A stretch of DNA of 64,000 nt from Gardnerella vaginalis (GTDB taxonomy: Bacteria > Actinomycetota > Actinomycetes > Actinomycetales > Bifidobacteriaceae), in assembly GCF_040427915.1 (NCBI RefSeq), contig NZ_JBETXJ010000002.1, positions 744,001-808,000 of the forward strand, given 5' to 3'. This document shows, in pieces, positions 17,919 through 26,140 of this stretch (positions are counted from its first letter, which is position 1; each line of letters starts with the position of its first letter). The notes under the pieces were generated by a model. That model had not been told where the DNA came from. It saw nothing but the letters and a program-made list of their open reading frames with translations, and ran no database searches. Position numbers and translations under genes: made by a program.

Positions 17919-17949
17919 AAAATATTCGCTGTTTAAAGAGGAGGTGCGT

Positions 17950-18408
17950 ATGACGACAATTTTTAATGTAGCTGCGTATATCCTTGAGCTTACTGGAACT
18001 GTTACTACTATGAAGTTGCAGAAGTTGGCTTATTATTCGCAGGCTTATTGTTTAGCCACTACTGGAAATCCGTTGTTTTGTGAGAATTTTCAGGCTTGGA
18101 GAAATGGTCCTGTGGCCCCGACTCTGTTTAGTCGCCATCGCGGTAAGTTTTTGATTCGTAAAGGCGAGATCAATCTTTCGGATATTGAGCAGTCTGATTC
18201 CAATATTTTAACTGACAATCAAAAGCGTATTATTGAGAAGGTATGCGATAAATTTGGTGCGTATACTGGCAGTCAGTTGAGTGAAAGAACGCACAAAGAA
18301 GCTCCATGGAGTGATTTGCGTGAAGGTGTTGATGACTCGGCTGTTTGCTCTAAAGTGATTACCAAAGATTCTTTGAAAGAGTACTACACTCGTAATCCTT
18401 TGTTTTAA
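17950..18408 (+). CDS. Panacea-domain protein (DUF4065/SocA-like), candidate antitoxin
   Basis: A 152-residue protein. The N-terminal KLQKLAYYSQAYCL (22-35) and AWRNGPVAPTLF (49-60) match the hallmark of the Panacea/SocA-like domain. PanA proteins act as antitoxins against many toxin folds, including RelA/SpoT-type toxSAS (known from published PanAT systems). GGAGG at 17940-17944 places ATG 17950 at a spacing of five; an upstream in-frame GTG lies inside that RBS and is rejected. It is divergent from the toxSAS gene instead of being in tandem with it, and is followed by repeat locus B. Confidence 0.8.
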   Translation: MTTIFNVAAYILELTGTVTTMKLQKLAYYSQAYCLATTGNPLFCENFQAWRNGPVAPTLFSRHRGKFLIRKGEINLSDIEQSDSNILTDNQKRIIEKVCDKFGAYTGSQLSERTHKEAPWSDLREGVDDSAVCSKVITKDSLKEYYTRNPLF

Positions 18409-18431
18409 AGTTGTGTTGTCGATTACGCTAG

Positions 18432-18656
18432 CCTGCGTTTGTTTATTTTTGCCCGCGTTTGTTTTCGGATGTGGCGATTTGGTAAACAAATGCGGGGAAG
18501 TGTTCTTGGTTTTGTGGTTGGATTTGGTGGTTTTGGGAACAAATGCGGGGAAGTGTTCTTGGTTTTGTGGTTGGATTTGGTGGTTTTGGGAACAAACGCG
18601 GGGAAGTGTTCTTGGTTTTGTAGTCGGATTTACGTTGATGGGGAACAAACGCGGGG
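18432..18656. repeat. 53-bp-phased dyad repeat, locus B (four right arms)
   Basis: Right arms AACAAATGCGGGG/AACAAACGCGGGG begin at 18485, 18538, 18591 and 18644, exactly 53 bp apart. Left arms CCTGCGTTTGTT and CCCGCGTTTGTT start at 18432 and 18452, and degenerate left arms (CTTGGTTTTG) recur at the same phase. Two whole units are nearly identical, implying recent tandem duplication. Confidence 0.93.
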
Positions 18657-18780
18657 AGGTGGTGCGTGTTTTGTAGTCTAATAAGCCGTTGTATATGAGG
18701 GTATTTCCCGTATTTTCGTGGGCGTCAATATGAATTACTGTCTTTACGAGAGCTTGTAACAAACGCATATTTCAGATGAT

Positions 18781-19767
18781 CTAAATTTTTATTCTACAAG
18801 TAGAATTTCTAATAGTTAACGTTAATGGTAATTGAATATGTTTTGTTTCTCCATTAAAACTTATTAATTCTAAAGTAGATTTAGCAATAGCTTCAAATGG
18901 TTGCTGCAATGTTGTTAAGCTAGGATGCGCCCATTTGCCAATATGAATGCCATCGCAGCCTATTACAGATAAATCATCTGGTATCTTTAATCCATATCTT
19001 TCAGCTGCTCCAAGTAATCCTAGTGCTGAAATATCTGAGCTACAGAAGATAGCGGTTGGTGGATCTGGGTTACTTACTATGTATGGGAATATACTTTCTC
19101 CAAATTCCTCAGTATATGGACCAGAAAATATTAAAGAATCATCGTATAATATTTTGCTATTTGATAAAGCGGATAAATAGCCATGTTTTCTGTCTGAGGT
19201 TGTACTTAACCCTTCTGGTCCTGACACGTAGGCTATTCTCTTATGTCCTAGGGAAAGTAGATAACAGACGGCTTGGTACGCTCCAGAGTAATTGTCAACA
19301 GTAACTGTTGATATATTAGATAATTTTTCATCATTCATTTGCTCATCTATTAGAACGGCATTCATTCCAGAAGGTATTACTTTACGCAAAGCTATATTAT
19401 TGTTATTTAATCCGGCGTATATAAGCCCAATATACTTTTGCTCTTTAATTATGGATTCAACAATATTTCTTTCTTTTATTGGATTTCCTTGCGATATTTT
19501 AATATTTAATGCATATCCTAAACCATCTGCTGCCATGGATAGTTGTTGACATAGTTCACTATAGAATGGGTTATTTAATCCAGGAATAACAAGCGCCAGT
19601 GCTTTGTAAGTTGTCTTTGAGTTTATTTTAGTTGTGTATTTATAGAAATGTGCAGCCTCGTCAATTCTTTGTGCTGTAGAGTCTTCTACGTTTAACGTAC
19701 CATGCAAATATCTCGATACGGTAGATGTAGATACATTTGCTCTTCTAGCCACTTGAACAATTGACAT
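18781..19767 (-). CDS. LacI-family transcriptional regulator
   Basis: A 328-residue LacI/GalR repressor starting MSIVQVARRANVSTSTVSRYLHG, with the helix-turn-helix at residues 3-22 and the sensor domain after. The open frame runs 38 codons further upstream, but GGAG five bases before ATG 19767 and the family-typical first residues decide the start. It is divergent from the operon beginning at 20043; three TTGCGCAA palindromes lie between them, so it probably represses that operon and itself. Ligand unknown. Confidence 0.88.
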   Translation of the reverse strand: MSIVQVARRANVSTSTVSRYLHGTLNVEDSTAQRIDEAAHFYKYTTKINSKTTYKALALVIPGLNNPFYSELCQQLSMAADGLGYALNIKISQGNPIKERNIVESIIKEQKYIGLIYAGLNNNNIALRKVIPSGMNAVLIDEQMNDEKLSNISTVTVDNYSGAYQAVCYLLSLGHKRIAYVSGPEGLSTTSDRKHGYLSALSNSKILYDDSLIFSGPYTEEFGESIFPYIVSNPDPPTAIFCSSDISALGLLGAAERYGLKIPDDLSVIGCDGIHIGKWAHPSLTTLQQPFEAIAKSTLELISFNGETKHIQLPLTLTIRNSTCRIKI

Positions 19768-19835
19768 ATAGACTCCATAAGTTTTATTGAAAAAGCAATA
19801 GTTTAATAAGTAATTTAATACTGTTAATGCTACTA

Positions 19836-19843
19836 TTGCGCAA
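19836..19843. promoter_or_regulatory. LacI-type operator candidate, site 1 (TTGCGCAA)
   Basis: TTGCGCAA palindrome with A-rich flank lies 69 bp upstream of the lacI-type gene at 18781-19767. It is one of three copies in the divergent region. Confidence 0.65.
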
Positions 19844-19863
19844 AAACTTTTACAATAGAAAAA

Positions 19864-19873
19864 TTTGCGCAAA
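19864..19873. promoter_or_regulatory. LacI-type operator candidate, site 2 (TTTGCGCAAA)
   Basis: A 10-bp palindrome, 29 bp from site 1 centre to centre, which is close to three helical turns. Confidence 0.65.
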
Positions 19874-19941
19874 AATATCATGATATTCTAGCAATGAAGC
19901 CCTTTTAACCCATATTTTTAGCGTTTTTTGTGTTTGTTTTA

Positions 19942-19951
19942 TTTGCGCAAA
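19942..19951. promoter_or_regulatory. LacI-type operator candidate, site 3 (TTTGCGCAAA)
   Basis: A 10-bp palindrome identical to site 2, 78 bp further on and about 91 bp before the start at 20043. It is best placed to control the plus-strand operon. Confidence 0.65.
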
Positions 19952-20042
19952 AGATTTATTATTTTTTATAAGAACATTCTTAATATGTGAGATTTACAAA
20001 GTAGAGATGTTTTTATTTGTTCAAAGCAAAGGAGCTGTTTAT

Positions 20043-20786
20043 ATGACAAAAGTTTTATTAGCTGGAGAATCTTGGATTTCATCCACTACAGAATATAAAG
20101 GTTTTGATGAATTCACATCTACTAAATTAGAAATTGGTTGCGTGGAATTTCTTGATGCTCTTAGAAAGTTCGGTCACGATGTTACACATCTAAAAGCTCA
20201 TGATGTTCCAGAAAACTTTCCATGGACAATGGATGAATTAAACAAATACGATGTTGTGATACTTTCAGATATAGGAAGTAATTCATTTTTACTACCTAAT
20301 AGGGTATTTGGTGAAGGAAAAAGATGCGTAAATCGTTTAGATTTATTAGCTAAATGGGTTCGTGAAGGTCATGGACTGATGATGGCAGGTGGATATCTTT
20401 CCTTTGCTGGATTTGAAGGTAAAGCTCATTATCATGGTACATCTATTGAAGATGTGCTTCCTGTTGAAATAAGTCCATTTGATGATAGAGTTGAAAAACC
20501 TCAAGGTGTAATTCCTAAAATAGTATCCAATCATCCAATTGTGAGTGATTTGAGTCCTATTCCAATTCTTCTTGGATATCAAAAGCTTTTAGCTAAAGAA
20601 AGTTCCAATATTCTCATGAAAGTTGATGATGATCCATTGCTCATTGCTAATGAGGTAGATAAAGGCAGAAGTATTGCTTTTGCATCAGATATAGCTCCTC
20701 ATTGGGCTCCAGAAGCGTTTATGCAATGGAGTGGATATGGTCAACTATTTTCTAATTGCGTTAAGTGGCTTTCTAAAGAAATTTAA
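20043..20786 (+). CDS. Class I glutamine-amidotransferase-like protein (GATase1_like)
   Basis: A 247-residue cytosolic protein starting MTKVLLAGESWISS. The fold marks are YDVVILSDIGSNSF and GHGLMMAGGYLSFAG, where the usual nucleophile Cys of glutamine amidotransferases is replaced by Gly, so amidase activity is doubtful. The last third (RSIAFASDIAPHWAPE) matches the same uncharacterised GATase-like family. AAAGGAG eight bases before ATG 20043 sets the start; the frame opens 12 codons earlier. First gene of an apparent three-gene operon under the divergent LacI regulator. Confidence 0.7.
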   Translation: MTKVLLAGESWISSTTEYKGFDEFTSTKLEIGCVEFLDALRKFGHDVTHLKAHDVPENFPWTMDELNKYDVVILSDIGSNSFLLPNRVFGEGKRCVNRLDLLAKWVREGHGLMMAGGYLSFAGFEGKAHYHGTSIEDVLPVEISPFDDRVEKPQGVIPKIVSNHPIVSDLSPIPILLGYQKLLAKESSNILMKVDDDPLLIANEVDKGRSIAFASDIAPHWAPEAFMQWSGYGQLFSNCVKWLSKEI

Positions 20787-20851
20787 TAATTGCAAATTAA
20801 AATTATTATTCACTATAAGAGTGAAGAAATATATGAAAGGAGATAATCATC

Positions 20852-21823
20852 ATGAATAGTAAACAACGTTATATGGTTCCTTTATTGTTCATTGGAACAG
20901 TATTGGCTGGTATGCTTTCTCCAATGCAATCTGCTGTGAATGGGCAATTGGGAAAAGAATTAGCTGATGGGAATGCCTGTGCAGTAGTATCATTCGGTTC
21001 GGGACTTGTCGTTATGTTTATCATAATTCTCTCTCGAGCGTCTACAAGACAACAATTTGCTTCAATTCCTTCGAAAATTCGCTCTAACAATATACCTTGG
21101 TGGAGTTGGTTAGCTGGATTATGTGGAGCTATGGTTGTTTTTTCCGAAGGAGCATCTGCATCCGTACTTGGTGTTGCAACATTCCAGACAACTTTAATCT
21201 GCGGAATGGTTTTGTCTGGATTATTATGCGATAGATTTGGAATAGGTGTAGATACAAAGCAACCGTTTAATTTACCTCGTATATCTGGTGCAATTCTTGC
21301 AATTGTTGCAACTATTATGGTTGTTTCACCAAGCTGGCATGCTCCGTCAGTTGTATTTCTAGCTGTTCTACCATTTGCTGCTGGTCTTTTAGCGGGATGG
21401 CAACCTGCTGGTAATTCGGCAGTGGCTAATGAAACTTGTTCAATGTTAGTTTCTATAACTTGGAACTTTATAGTAGGTTTTTCCGTACTAGCAATTGCTC
21501 TTATTGTTAGAATCGCTACAGGTCAGACTTCTTTCCATCTTCCATTGACTTGGTGGATGTACTTAGGTGGTCCGCTTGGATTGTTGTCTATAGCTTTAAT
21601 GGCTTTATTGGTGAGAGGATTAGGTCTACTTCTTTTAGGACTAGCTTCGACTGCTGGACAATTACTTGGGTCTGTGTTGATCGACTGGCTTGTTCCAGCG
21701 TTAGGCGCAAAAGTGTACGTTATTACACTTATTGGAACAGTTGTAGCACTAGTAGGTGCTGTTATAGCTGCAATACCTTCTGCTCGTAATAATCAGGATG
21801 AATTAGTCTCACAAGTTAATTGA
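20852..21823 (+). CDS. DMT-superfamily transporter (YdcZ/DUF606 type)
   Basis: A 323-residue membrane protein with about ten hydrophobic segments and two similar halves, as in fused DUF606 proteins. The first half opens PLLFIGTVLAGMLSPMQSAVNGQLG. A strong AAAGGAG RBS precedes ATG. Substrate unknown. Placement between a GATase-like protein and an amide hydrolase suggests it moves the hydrolase substrate or product (inference). Confidence 0.8.
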   Translation: MNSKQRYMVPLLFIGTVLAGMLSPMQSAVNGQLGKELADGNACAVVSFGSGLVVMFIIILSRASTRQQFASIPSKIRSNNIPWWSWLAGLCGAMVVFSEGASASVLGVATFQTTLICGMVLSGLLCDRFGIGVDTKQPFNLPRISGAILAIVATIMVVSPSWHAPSVVFLAVLPFAAGLLAGWQPAGNSAVANETCSMLVSITWNFIVGFSVLAIALIVRIATGQTSFHLPLTWWMYLGGPLGLLSIALMALLVRGLGLLLLGLASTAGQLLGSVLIDWLVPALGAKVYVITLIGTVVALVGAVIAAIPSARNNQDELVSQVN

Positions 21824-21869
21824 TAAAAAGTTTTTATTTTCAGTTAGTTATTATAAAGGAGTAATAACA

Positions 21870-22892
21870 ATGTGTACTGGAATTGGAATAAGAAGCAAGC
21901 AAGGAAATTCATATTGGGGAAGAACCCAAGATTTTGAACAAGAGTTTGAATATGCTGGTATGAAGATACCGTCTGGTACTTCTATAGAATCAACCTATAC
22001 ACCATTTATTACTAAATGTGCAGTAATGGGTGTTGCTTGGGCTAAAGATGTGCATAAGAACCCTGTTATTTTAGATGGAATAAATGAATACGGAATATGC
22101 GGTGGGTCTTTCTATTTCGATCACTTCTTCCGATATGTGAGTAAGAAAGAAATTGATGATTCTAATAAAATTGCGCTTCGTGGAGAAGAATTAGTTACAT
22201 GGATATTAACTCAGTACAGTTCTCTCGATGAGATCATTAATTCACTCAATTCGGATTTAGGAATAGTTAATGAACCTGGTCCAATGATGGGTATGTCTGT
22301 TCCGCAACATGCTGTCTTTTCCGATGAAACAGGTAGATCTATAGTTGTAGAACCGTCTATTCCTAATGGTTTTAAAATATTTGAAAATACCGTTGGTGTA
22401 TTTACAAATGCCCCGACCTTTGACTGGCATCTTAATAATTTGAAAGCTCATCTTGAACGTTCTACCAATCGCAAATATCTTTATGACAACAATGAAGCTG
22501 TGAATAATGTGGGATTGGATGAGAGCATAAGTGGATTACTTGATATACCTAGCGACTATAAACCAGAAAGTCGATTTTTGAGAGCAGCTTATGCAAAATT
22601 AATGTCTATGCCAGTTGATGACGAGAATGCGATTAATGAAGTATTTCAATTGTTGTCAATGGAGAACACCCCTAAGGGAGTTCTACGAATATCGGTAGAT
22701 GATGAGATGTTGGTCCCATGGACTCAATATACGTCTGCATACGACATAAGTAATAAAGATTTATACGCATTTTCGTATGATAATCACAATTTGAAATTAT
22801 TACATTTTGGTAATCCTGACGAATGGGATCATGTAAGATATTTTGATTTTGTTTTGAAACAAACATATGAACCATTTGAAGAAGAATTGTAA
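21870..22892 (+). CDS. Linear amide C-N hydrolase (choloylglycine hydrolase / penicillin V acylase family)
   Basis: A 340-residue N-terminal-nucleophile hydrolase. Met removal would expose Cys2; Arg18, Asp21, Asn180 (TNAPTFDWH) and Arg238 (SRFLRAAY) occupy the catalytic positions of bile salt hydrolases and penicillin acylases. It lacks a signal peptide. Family members cleave bile salt conjugates, N-acyl homoserine lactones or penicillin V; which applies here cannot be decided. AAAGGAG precedes ATG. It ends the LacI-controlled operon. Confidence 0.85.
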   Translation: MCTGIGIRSKQGNSYWGRTQDFEQEFEYAGMKIPSGTSIESTYTPFITKCAVMGVAWAKDVHKNPVILDGINEYGICGGSFYFDHFFRYVSKKEIDDSNKIALRGEELVTWILTQYSSLDEIINSLNSDLGIVNEPGPMMGMSVPQHAVFSDETGRSIVVEPSIPNGFKIFENTVGVFTNAPTFDWHLNNLKAHLERSTNRKYLYDNNEAVNNVGLDESISGLLDIPSDYKPESRFLRAAYAKLMSMPVDDENAINEVFQLLSMENTPKGVLRISVDDEMLVPWTQYTSAYDISNKDLYAFSYDNHNLKLLHFGNPDEWDHVRYFDFVLKQTYEPFEEEL

Positions 22893-22905
22893 TTAGAAAT
22901 AAGTT

Positions 22906-22951
22906 GGGTGTGCGTGCTTTTGCGTAACAAATATGCGTAGCATGTGCACCC
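22906..22951 (+). terminator. Hairpin after the amide hydrolase gene
   Basis: A 12-bp stem with G-U pairs (GGGTGTGCGTGC, 22906-22917, with GCATGTGCACCC, 22940-22951) is followed by TTGTATTGT. It is a probable terminator of the operon. Confidence 0.55.
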
Positions 22952-23011
22952 TTGTATTGTCGTATTAATTTAAGTTTTTAATATAATTGTGTTTTTTGTT
23001 GATTCTAATAG

Positions 23012-23289
23012 CCCGCGTTTGTTTATTTTTGCCCGCGTTTGTTTTCGGATGTGGTGGTTTGGTAAACAAACGCGGGGAAGTGTTCTTGGTTTTGTGGTCG
23101 GATTTACGTTGATGGGGAACAAATGTGGGGAGGTGGTCTTGGTTTTGTAGTCGGATGTGGCGATTTGGTAAACAAATGTGGGGAAGTGTTCTTGGTTTTG
23201 TTTTCGGATGTGGTGGTTTGGTAAACAAACGCGGGGAGGTGTTCTTGGTTTTGTTTTCGGATTTGGCGATTTGGTAAACAAACGCGGGA
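23012..23289. repeat. 53-bp-phased dyad repeat, locus C (five right arms)
   Basis: Right arms start at 23065, 23118, 23171, 23224 and 23277, every 53 bp. Left arms CCCGCGTTTGTT start at 23012 and 23032. The unit interior alternates between two versions (TGGTGGTTTGG-like and TTTACGTTGATGG-like), so the array was not made by one simple duplication. Minus-strand open frames through it are by-products of the 53-bp units. Confidence 0.93.
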
Positions 23290-23318
23290 GGAGGGATTGC
23301 GCGATTAGTATTTAGAAC

Positions 23319-23350
23319 GAAAAAGACCGCAGCGACGAGACTGCGGTCTT
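23319..23350 (-). terminator. Terminator of bioY
   Basis: AAGACCGCAG (23323-23332) and CTGCGGTCTT (23341-23350) form a 10-bp stem. On the minus strand it is followed by TTTCG, giving a five-T run with the stem end. Confidence 0.85.
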
Positions 23351-23362
23351 AGAATAGTTAGC

Positions 23363-23450
23363 GCATCACGCATCACGAATAGCACACTACGTATCGCGTA
23401 TTACGTATTACGCGTTACGAATCACGAATCACGAATCACGCATCATGCGA
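23363..23450. repeat. Degenerate short tandem repeats (ACGAATCAC / GTATTACGC type)
   Basis: About ten imperfect 8-9 bp units based on ATCACGA and ATTACGTA fill the gap between the bioY terminator and the bioY stop codon. Together with locus C they occupy most of the 22893-23464 gene-free region. Confidence 0.7.
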
Positions 23451-23464
23451 TTCGTCGCGAAGAA

Positions 23465-24142
23465 TCACGCATTGCGATTGCGCTTAAACGCGCCATACAA
23501 TCCTGCGCAAGCAGCGCTAGCGATTGCAGCTTTAATAATATCGCCCACAATAAAGCCAGTAGAAGCCACAGCGATTGTCCAAACAGGCAAATGCATCATA
23601 AGCGATTGGCCTACAAAACCAAAAGCGTAAATCACAAGAGAACCAACAACAGACGCTGCAAAATACGCGCCAAATCGTGCAAATTTCTTAGCAACAGAAT
23701 CCTCTGGCATAGCAGCATTAACAACGCCTTCGAGAGCAGACTTTACAAGCGCAATCGCAGCCACACCAAATACGAATCCAACAAGGAATCCAACGCTAGG
23801 ACCTGCAAAAGCCACAACGCCACTCTTTCCGCCTGCAAACACTGGCATTCCAGCAGCACCAATCGCAAGGTACATAAGCACAGAGCTAACAGCCTGACGC
23901 CAAGTCAAAGTAAGACCAGCCAAAGCCAAAACCAAAGTTTGCAAAGTCACAGGAACAGGAGTTCCAGGAATTGGCAATGCGCCAGCCATAGTTGCAGCGC
24001 TAATAAGAACAGTAAACAAAAACGCCTTAGCAAACGGAATAGCCAAACGATTAACGTCAAAAGCCTTAGATGCAACTGCACTAGAGCCAGCACCAGAGTT
24101 TGCACTAGAGTTTACGCCAGAGTTAGATTCAAAATTAGCCAC
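23465..24142 (-). CDS. bioY: Biotin transporter, substrate-binding S component
   Basis: BioY-family membrane protein, 225 residues from GTG 24142. It has six hydrophobic segments and the family stretch YLAIGAAGMPVFAGGKSG followed by GPSVGFLVGF. It captures biotin for an ECF-type importer. An Asn/Ser-rich N-terminal extension of about 30 residues precedes the core. AAGAAGGA four bases upstream favours GTG 24142 over TTG 24181. It is divergent from accC, whose product needs biotin, so co-regulation by biotin is likely. Confidence 0.9.
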   Translation of the reverse strand: MANFESNSGVNSSANSGAGSSAVASKAFDVNRLAIPFAKAFLFTVLISAATMAGALPIPGTPVPVTLQTLVLALAGLTLTWRQAVSSVLMYLAIGAAGMPVFAGGKSGVVAFAGPSVGFLVGFVFGVAAIALVKSALEGVVNAAMPEDSVAKKFARFGAYFAASVVGSLVIYAFGFVGQSLMMHLPVWTIAVASTGFIVGDIIKAAIASAACAGLYGAFKRNRNA

Positions 24143-24285
24143 GATATCCTTCTTTCGTATTGTTTTTCGTTGCTGAATCAAAGATTAGACAAGAATCGAG
24201 CGCTGCGCGTTGGAGAAGTTTACAAAAAATCACATAATGTTTTGTTCAAATTCACGGATACTATAAGCCAAATTTCCTATAACTT

Positions 24286-24300
24286 GTAACGTATGGTTAC
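24286..24300. promoter_or_regulatory. Inverted repeat over the accC start codon
   Basis: GTAAC-GTATG-GTTAC is a perfect dyad whose centre contains the ATG of accC. TATAAC (24278-24283) stands nine bases before the ATG and no Shine-Dalgarno is present, so the transcript is probably nearly leaderless. The dyad may be an operator of a biotin or lipid regulator. Confidence 0.45.
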
Positions 24301-26140
24301 GAATATCAAAAAAATACTTGTGGCAAATCGCGGCGAAATCGCGCTTAGAGTGATTCGCACTGCTCAAGAAATGGGAATCCCAACTGTGGCTATTTATGCG
24401 GCATCCGACCGTCAAGCACAGTATGTTGAAATGGCAGACGAAGCGTATGCGCTTTCTGGAGACACGTACAGAGACACTTATTTAAACGAAGACGCGATTA
24501 TAGACATTTTGCATAAAAGCGGCGCGGATGCTGTACACCCAGGCTACGGATTCTTATCGGAAGTAGCGAGTTTTGCGCAAAAGGTGATTGATGCTGGCGC
24601 TGTGTGGATTGGTCCGAAGCCAGAAGCGCTTATTGATTTAGGCGATAAAATAACCGCTCGACGCGTGGCAACTCGCGCTAAAGTGCCTCCCGTACCAGGC
24701 ATCTCGGAGCCTGTAAAAGACATTAGAGAATTGTTGACTTTTGCGCAAACACACGGCTACCCAGTGATGATGAAGCGCACAGATGGCGGCGGCGGTCGTG
24801 GAATAACCGTTGTACACAACGATGACGAGCTTCGCGGATTCTACATGAACCACGACGCTTTGCAAGGCGGCGATCTTGACGAGTACTTTATTGAGCGTTT
24901 TATAGACAAGGCCAGGCATGTGGAAACGCAGGTTGGCCGCGATTCGCATGGAAACTTCACCATATATTCCACGCGCGATTGCTCGGTGCAACGCCGAAAC
25001 CAAAAGTTGGTTGAGGAAGCACCAGCGCCATTCCTTACCGATGACGAGAACGCGCAGCTTCACCGATATTCTCGTAACCTATTTGAAGCTGTTGACTACG
25101 TTGGTTTGGGCACGTGCGAATATATGGTGACATCTCAACACAAAGTTTACTTCTTGGAAGTGAACCCACGATTGCAAGTTGAGCACACAGTTAGTGAGGA
25201 AGTTAGCGGACTAGATCTTGTGCGCGAACAGCTTACGATTGCCGACGGCGGTGAGCTTACGCAAAATCACCCTTCGCGCGGACACAGTTTTGAGCTTAGA
25301 ATCACGTCGGAAGACCCAGCAACGAATCTTACGCCTAGCGCAGGCACGCTAACAAAAATAGAGTGGCCATCGGGTCCTGGAATTCGCGTGGATTCTGGCG
25401 TAGAAGTTGGAGATAGCGTGTCTCCAAAATTCGACTCCATGATGGGTAAGCTTATTGTTACGGCGCAAAATCGCGACGCGGCAATTGCTCGCGTAAGACG
25501 CGCGCTTAAGGAGCTTTGCATTGAGGGCGTGCCAACTCCTGCTAAGCTTTTTGAGCAAATTTTTAACGACCCTGATTTTACGGCTCAAGATCACGATTTT
25601 GATATTTCTACAAAATGGCTTGAACGCAAGTATTTGAACCGTACTGCTGCAGCGGCAAATGGTGGACAGCCTGCTTCTTTGGATTCCAATAAGTCTGGTG
25701 AAGACGCGCAAAATAAGCCAACTAAAATGGAGTCTTTTGTAATAGAAGTAGACAATAAGCGCGTAAAACTTACGATTCCGCAAGATATTGTAGACAATCT
25801 TACTGGCTCAGCACGAGTTAGAAACACAGTTCGTGCATCGCAGCCGCTTAGAGGTCGAGGCTTAAGAGGAGATACTCACAAGTCGGAAACGCCGAAGGAC
25901 GCTCCTGGCGTGATTTCTGCTCCAATGCAAGCTGTGATTACGCGTGTAAACGTTGCGGAAGGTCAGAACGTAGCCAAAGGCGATTTACTTGCTGTTCTTG
26001 AATCCATGAAAATGGAAAACTACGTTTACGCACCTGCAGCTGGCGTAGTTACTGGCATTTTTGTGGGGCCTGGAGATGGTGTAGAAGCAGGCGAAAAGCT
26101 TGTAACAATTGACGTGACTAAAGGCGGTAGTGCAAAATGA
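24293..26140 (+). CDS. accC: Acyl-CoA carboxylase alpha chain (biotin carboxylase plus BCCP)
   Basis: A 615-residue actinobacterial alpha subunit. The biotin carboxylase part (1-450) shows KILVANRGEIALRVIRTA, the Gly-rich ATP-grasp loop TDGGGGRGITVV and EVNPRLQVEHTVSE. A spacer of about 100 residues leads to the biotin carboxyl carrier domain with ESMKMENY, biotin on Lys573. It carboxylates biotin with ATP and bicarbonate, feeding AccD to make malonyl-CoA for the synthase downstream. Its stop overlaps the accD start by four bases (ATGA). No RBS is seen. Confidence 0.93.
   Translation: MVTNIKKILVANRGEIALRVIRTAQEMGIPTVAIYAASDRQAQYVEMADEAYALSGDTYRDTYLNEDAIIDILHKSGADAVHPGYGFLSEVASFAQKVIDAGAVWIGPKPEALIDLGDKITARRVATRAKVPPVPGISEPVKDIRELLTFAQTHGYPVMMKRTDGGGGRGITVVHNDDELRGFYMNHDALQGGDLDEYFIERFIDKARHVETQVGRDSHGNFTIYSTRDCSVQRRNQKLVEEAPAPFLTDDENAQLHRYSRNLFEAVDYVGLGTCEYMVTSQHKVYFLEVNPRLQVEHTVSEEVSGLDLVREQLTIADGGELTQNHPSRGHSFELRITSEDPATNLTPSAGTLTKIEWPSGPGIRVDSGVEVGDSVSPKFDSMMGKLIVTAQNRDAAIARVRRALKELCIEGVPTPAKLFEQIFNDPDFTAQDHDFDISTKWLERKYLNRTAAAANGGQPASLDSNKSGEDAQNKPTKMESFVIEVDNKRVKLTIPQDIVDNLTGSARVRNTVRASQPLRGRGLRGDTHKSETPKDAPGVISAPMQAVITRVNVAEGQNVAKGDLLAVLESMKMENYVYAPAAGVVTGIFVGPGDGVEAGEKLVTIDVTKGGSAK

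Noticed and set aside
18208..18768. 186-residue minus-strand protein rich in HPKTKPRTLP-like repeats, and similar open frames at 22965-23281
   Set aside because: They are created by the 53-bp repeat units; no RBS, and they partly overlap the Panacea gene.
18432..23289. CRISPR array
   Set aside because: The 53-bp units look like about 30-bp repeats with about 23-bp spacers, but spacers recur between units and loci, repeats are dyads with diverged copies, and no cas gene is in the window.
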